Part shown: positions 5,752-6,980 of the stretch, in pieces
Layout of the letters: each line of letters opens with the position of its first letter
How positions within the stretch are numbered: the first letter of the stretch is position 1
DNA from: Nitrososphaerota archaeon
GTDB lineage: Archaea > Thermoproteota > Nitrososphaeria_A > Caldarchaeales > Wolframiiraptoraceae
Reading direction: 5' to 3'
Assembly: GCA_021157985.1 (NCBI GenBank)
Contig: JAGGVM010000112.1
Location: forward strand, 1-6,980
Length of the DNA: 6,980 nucleotides
Notes under the pieces: generated by a model
Told to the model about the DNA's origin: nothing
The model's input: the letters and a program-made list of their open reading frames with translations, nothing else
Databases searched by the model: none
Program-made: the position numbers and the translations under genes

Positions 5752-5762
5752 TTTTAATTTTT
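5752..5762 (+). terminator. T-rich terminator after tRNA-Asn, possibly doubling as a promoter
   Basis: TTTTAATTTTT starts three bases after the tRNA discriminator; oligo-T runs terminate archaeal RNA polymerase. The same run resembles a TATA element and would place a transcription start near 5783, ahead of the small ORF at 5796 and the kinase, so it could serve both roles. Confidence 0.5.
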
Positions 5763-5795
5763 ACATTCGTTCCGCTTTTTAACGGGGTCGCCGAT

Positions 5796-5882
5796 ATGCC
5801 GCTTGCAAAGCTTAATTTAGCTAGATGCAGCAAATATTGCGGGTGGCCGCATTGTCTAATATTCATCTTTCTATTGACATAG
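5796..5882 (+). other. Small cysteine-containing ORF, 28 codons, doubtful
   Basis: The ORF runs from ATG 5796 to TAG 5880-5882. The peptide starts MPLAKLNLAR, has a cysteine cluster CSKYCGWPHC, and ends in a hydrophobic LIFIFLLT. A GGGG run sits about eight bases before the ATG and an AT-rich TATA-like run lies about 40 bases before it. Against it: it overlaps the kinase frame in another phase, it is very short, and I recognise no homologue. It could be a chance ORF, a leader peptide upstream of the kinase, or a small peptide. It is listed so the overlap is not missed, and I would not annotate it as a gene without conservation. Confidence 0.15.
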
Positions 5883-6980
5883 GGACATCGAGCATCAAAG
5901 CCGTGTTAGTTAACGAGAACGGGTTTATACTGAAGAAACGCGTCAACAAGCTTCCGATAATCTTCAACGGAGGTGCAGCAGAGCATGATCTTGAAGCTCT
6001 CTTAAATATACTAAGAGAATGTTTGACATCGATAGTCAAGGGATTTGAGAAAAGCATCGAAAGCATAGCGTTCGACTCCTACATGCACGCTCTAGCAGTT
6101 TTAGCTAACGACCTTACGGTAATCCAGAACCCCATGCTCCACCTAGATACCCGATCATCACCCAGTCAAGCCTCGATTAAAGATTGGAGTAAACAATTAT
6201 ATGATCGAACAGGATGCCCACCGCTCTTCATATATCCGATCGTGAAAGTGATTTGGCTGAAACAGCAGAAAAAGTTGAAGGACGTAAGTAAATTTAGCTT
6301 TGTAAAAGATTATCTCTTGAATAAACTGTTTGGACATTGGTGCGTAGATTACGGAGTCGCGTCTGGTACTGGTTTATTCAATGTTCACGATCTTAAGTGG
6401 GATGATCTGGCGCTGGAGATCGCTGGAATAAGCGAGTCTAAGCTCCCGGATCTCGTTGAAGGATCGAGGATACTAGATTACGTGTCTTTAAAGGAGTTCG
6501 GAGTGGAGGGTAAAGTCGCTTTAATTCCCGGAACATTTGATGGTGCGGCTCAAAACATCGGCCTCTCCGCTTATGACTTGAGGGGTGCATTAAACTTAGG
6601 ATCAACGTTAGTCGTTCGCCTCTTGAAAAAGCAGTTGACCATGGATCACGATCCGCGGATGCGCTTCTTCGCGTACTATGCCGCCGACGGCTATTTCGCT
6701 ATTGGAGGCGCATCGAACAACGGTATGACCGCTTTAGAGTGGATACGAAGCAACGTGCTCGGAAACCGAGACTGGAAAGAAATAGACTCTGAAGCGGGTG
6801 ATATTAAGCCTGGCAGCGAAGGTGTTATGGTTTTTCCATTTGTAGCGGGAGAGCGTTTTCCGTTTCGGGATCCGAAGCTGAGGCTTGAAATAATGAGGTT
6901 GGCTTTATGGAATAACTGGCGTCATATAGCTAGGGCCTCCTTTGAAGGTGTATCGTACATAGCGAAGACTATGGTGAAAG
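5825..6980 (+). CDS. FGGY-family carbohydrate kinase, gluconokinase/xylulokinase-like, C-terminus missing
   Basis: Cytoplasmic sugar kinase that transfers phosphate from ATP to a sugar or sugar acid. The frame is open to the window edge: 385 codons of about 490 usual. Motifs in order: phosphate-1 loop SIDIGTSSIKAV at 16-27, substrate region FDSYMHALAV at 83-92, LDTRSS at 107-112, TGCPPLFIYPIVKVIWLK at 129-146, ATP-side catalytic GTFDGAAQN with Asp239, GGASNNG at 294-300 and PFVAGERFPFRDP at 338-350. The MH pair and TGCP segment look closest to gluconokinase and xylulokinase branches; the substrate is not resolved. A stop codon directly precedes ATG 5825. TTG at 5852, with GGGTGG five bases upstream, would begin closer to the family N-terminus and is a real alternative start. 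The gene is clearly AT-richer over its first half than its neighbours. Confidence 0.88.
   Translation, partial: MQQILRVAALSNIHLSIDIGTSSIKAVLVNENGFILKKRVNKLPIIFNGGAAEHDLEALLNILRECLTSIVKGFEKSIESIAFDSYMHALAVLANDLTVIQNPMLHLDTRSSPSQASIKDWSKQLYDRTGCPPLFIYPIVKVIWLKQQKKLKDVSKFSFVKDYLLNKLFGHWCVDYGVASGTGLFNVHDLKWDDLALEIAGISESKLPDLVEGSRILDYVSLKEFGVEGKVALIPGTFDGAAQNIGLSAYDLRGALNLGSTLVVRLLKKQLTMDHDPRMRFFAYYAADGYFAIGGASNNGMTALEWIRSNVLGNRDWKEIDSEAGDIKPGSEGVMVFPFVAGERFPFRDPKLRLEIMRLALWNNWRHIARASFEGVSYIAKTMVK

Noticed and set aside
1..6980. CRISPR arrays, insertion sequences, toxin-antitoxin pairs or defence operons
   Set aside because: No spaced repeats, transposase motifs, terminal inverted repeats or recognisable defence domains were seen on either strand.

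Overview
The window reads as a piece of an archaeal chromosome, most likely from a thermophilic or deep-branching lineage. The evidence is a tetraether lipid synthase homologue, TATA-like boxes about 22-30 bases ahead of several start codons with little sign of ribosome binding sites there, and three tRNA genes without encoded CCA and with very GC-rich stems. Two of these tRNAs carry short introns at the canonical archaeal position 37/38. I cannot name the genus.

Layout from left to right. Positions 1-125 (minus) hold the first 41 codons of an NCS1-type nucleobase/thiamine-precursor permease that runs off the window. Behind it on the same strand is a 528-residue radical SAM enzyme of the tetraether lipid synthase (Tes) family (167-1753). 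A minus-strand tRNA-Glu(CTC) follows (1840-1914), then a 200-base spacer with a GC-rich patch. Next is a plus-strand membrane-anchored signal peptide peptidase SppA with an intact Ser/Lys dyad (2115-3077). A minus-strand, intron-containing tRNA-Ile(GAT) (3148-3243) comes before a plus-strand M24-fold (prolidase/creatinase) protein (3369-4463) that has lost most of the family's metal ligands. It converges, with only two bases between stop codons, on a minus-strand radical SAM/SPASM protein resembling the AF1577 family of putative peptide modifiers (4466-5545). A plus-strand tRNA-Asn(GTT) with a 12-base intron (5665-5749) is followed by an AT-richer FGGY sugar kinase, gluconokinase/xylulokinase-like, cut off by the right edge (5825-6980).

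The genes do not form one operon or pathway. They are mostly single transcription units on alternating strands, separated by tRNA genes. Themes are membrane lipid and membrane protein maintenance (Tes, SppA), uptake (permease), radical SAM chemistry (two unrelated enzymes) and carbohydrate phosphorylation (kinase).

I see no convincing new multi-gene system. The points most worth checking are the metal-site-degenerate M24 protein, the orphan AF1577-like radical SAM enzyme with a corrected start, a small cysteine-containing ORF between tRNA-Asn and the kinase, the 12-base tRNA intron, and the base-composition step at tRNA-Asn.
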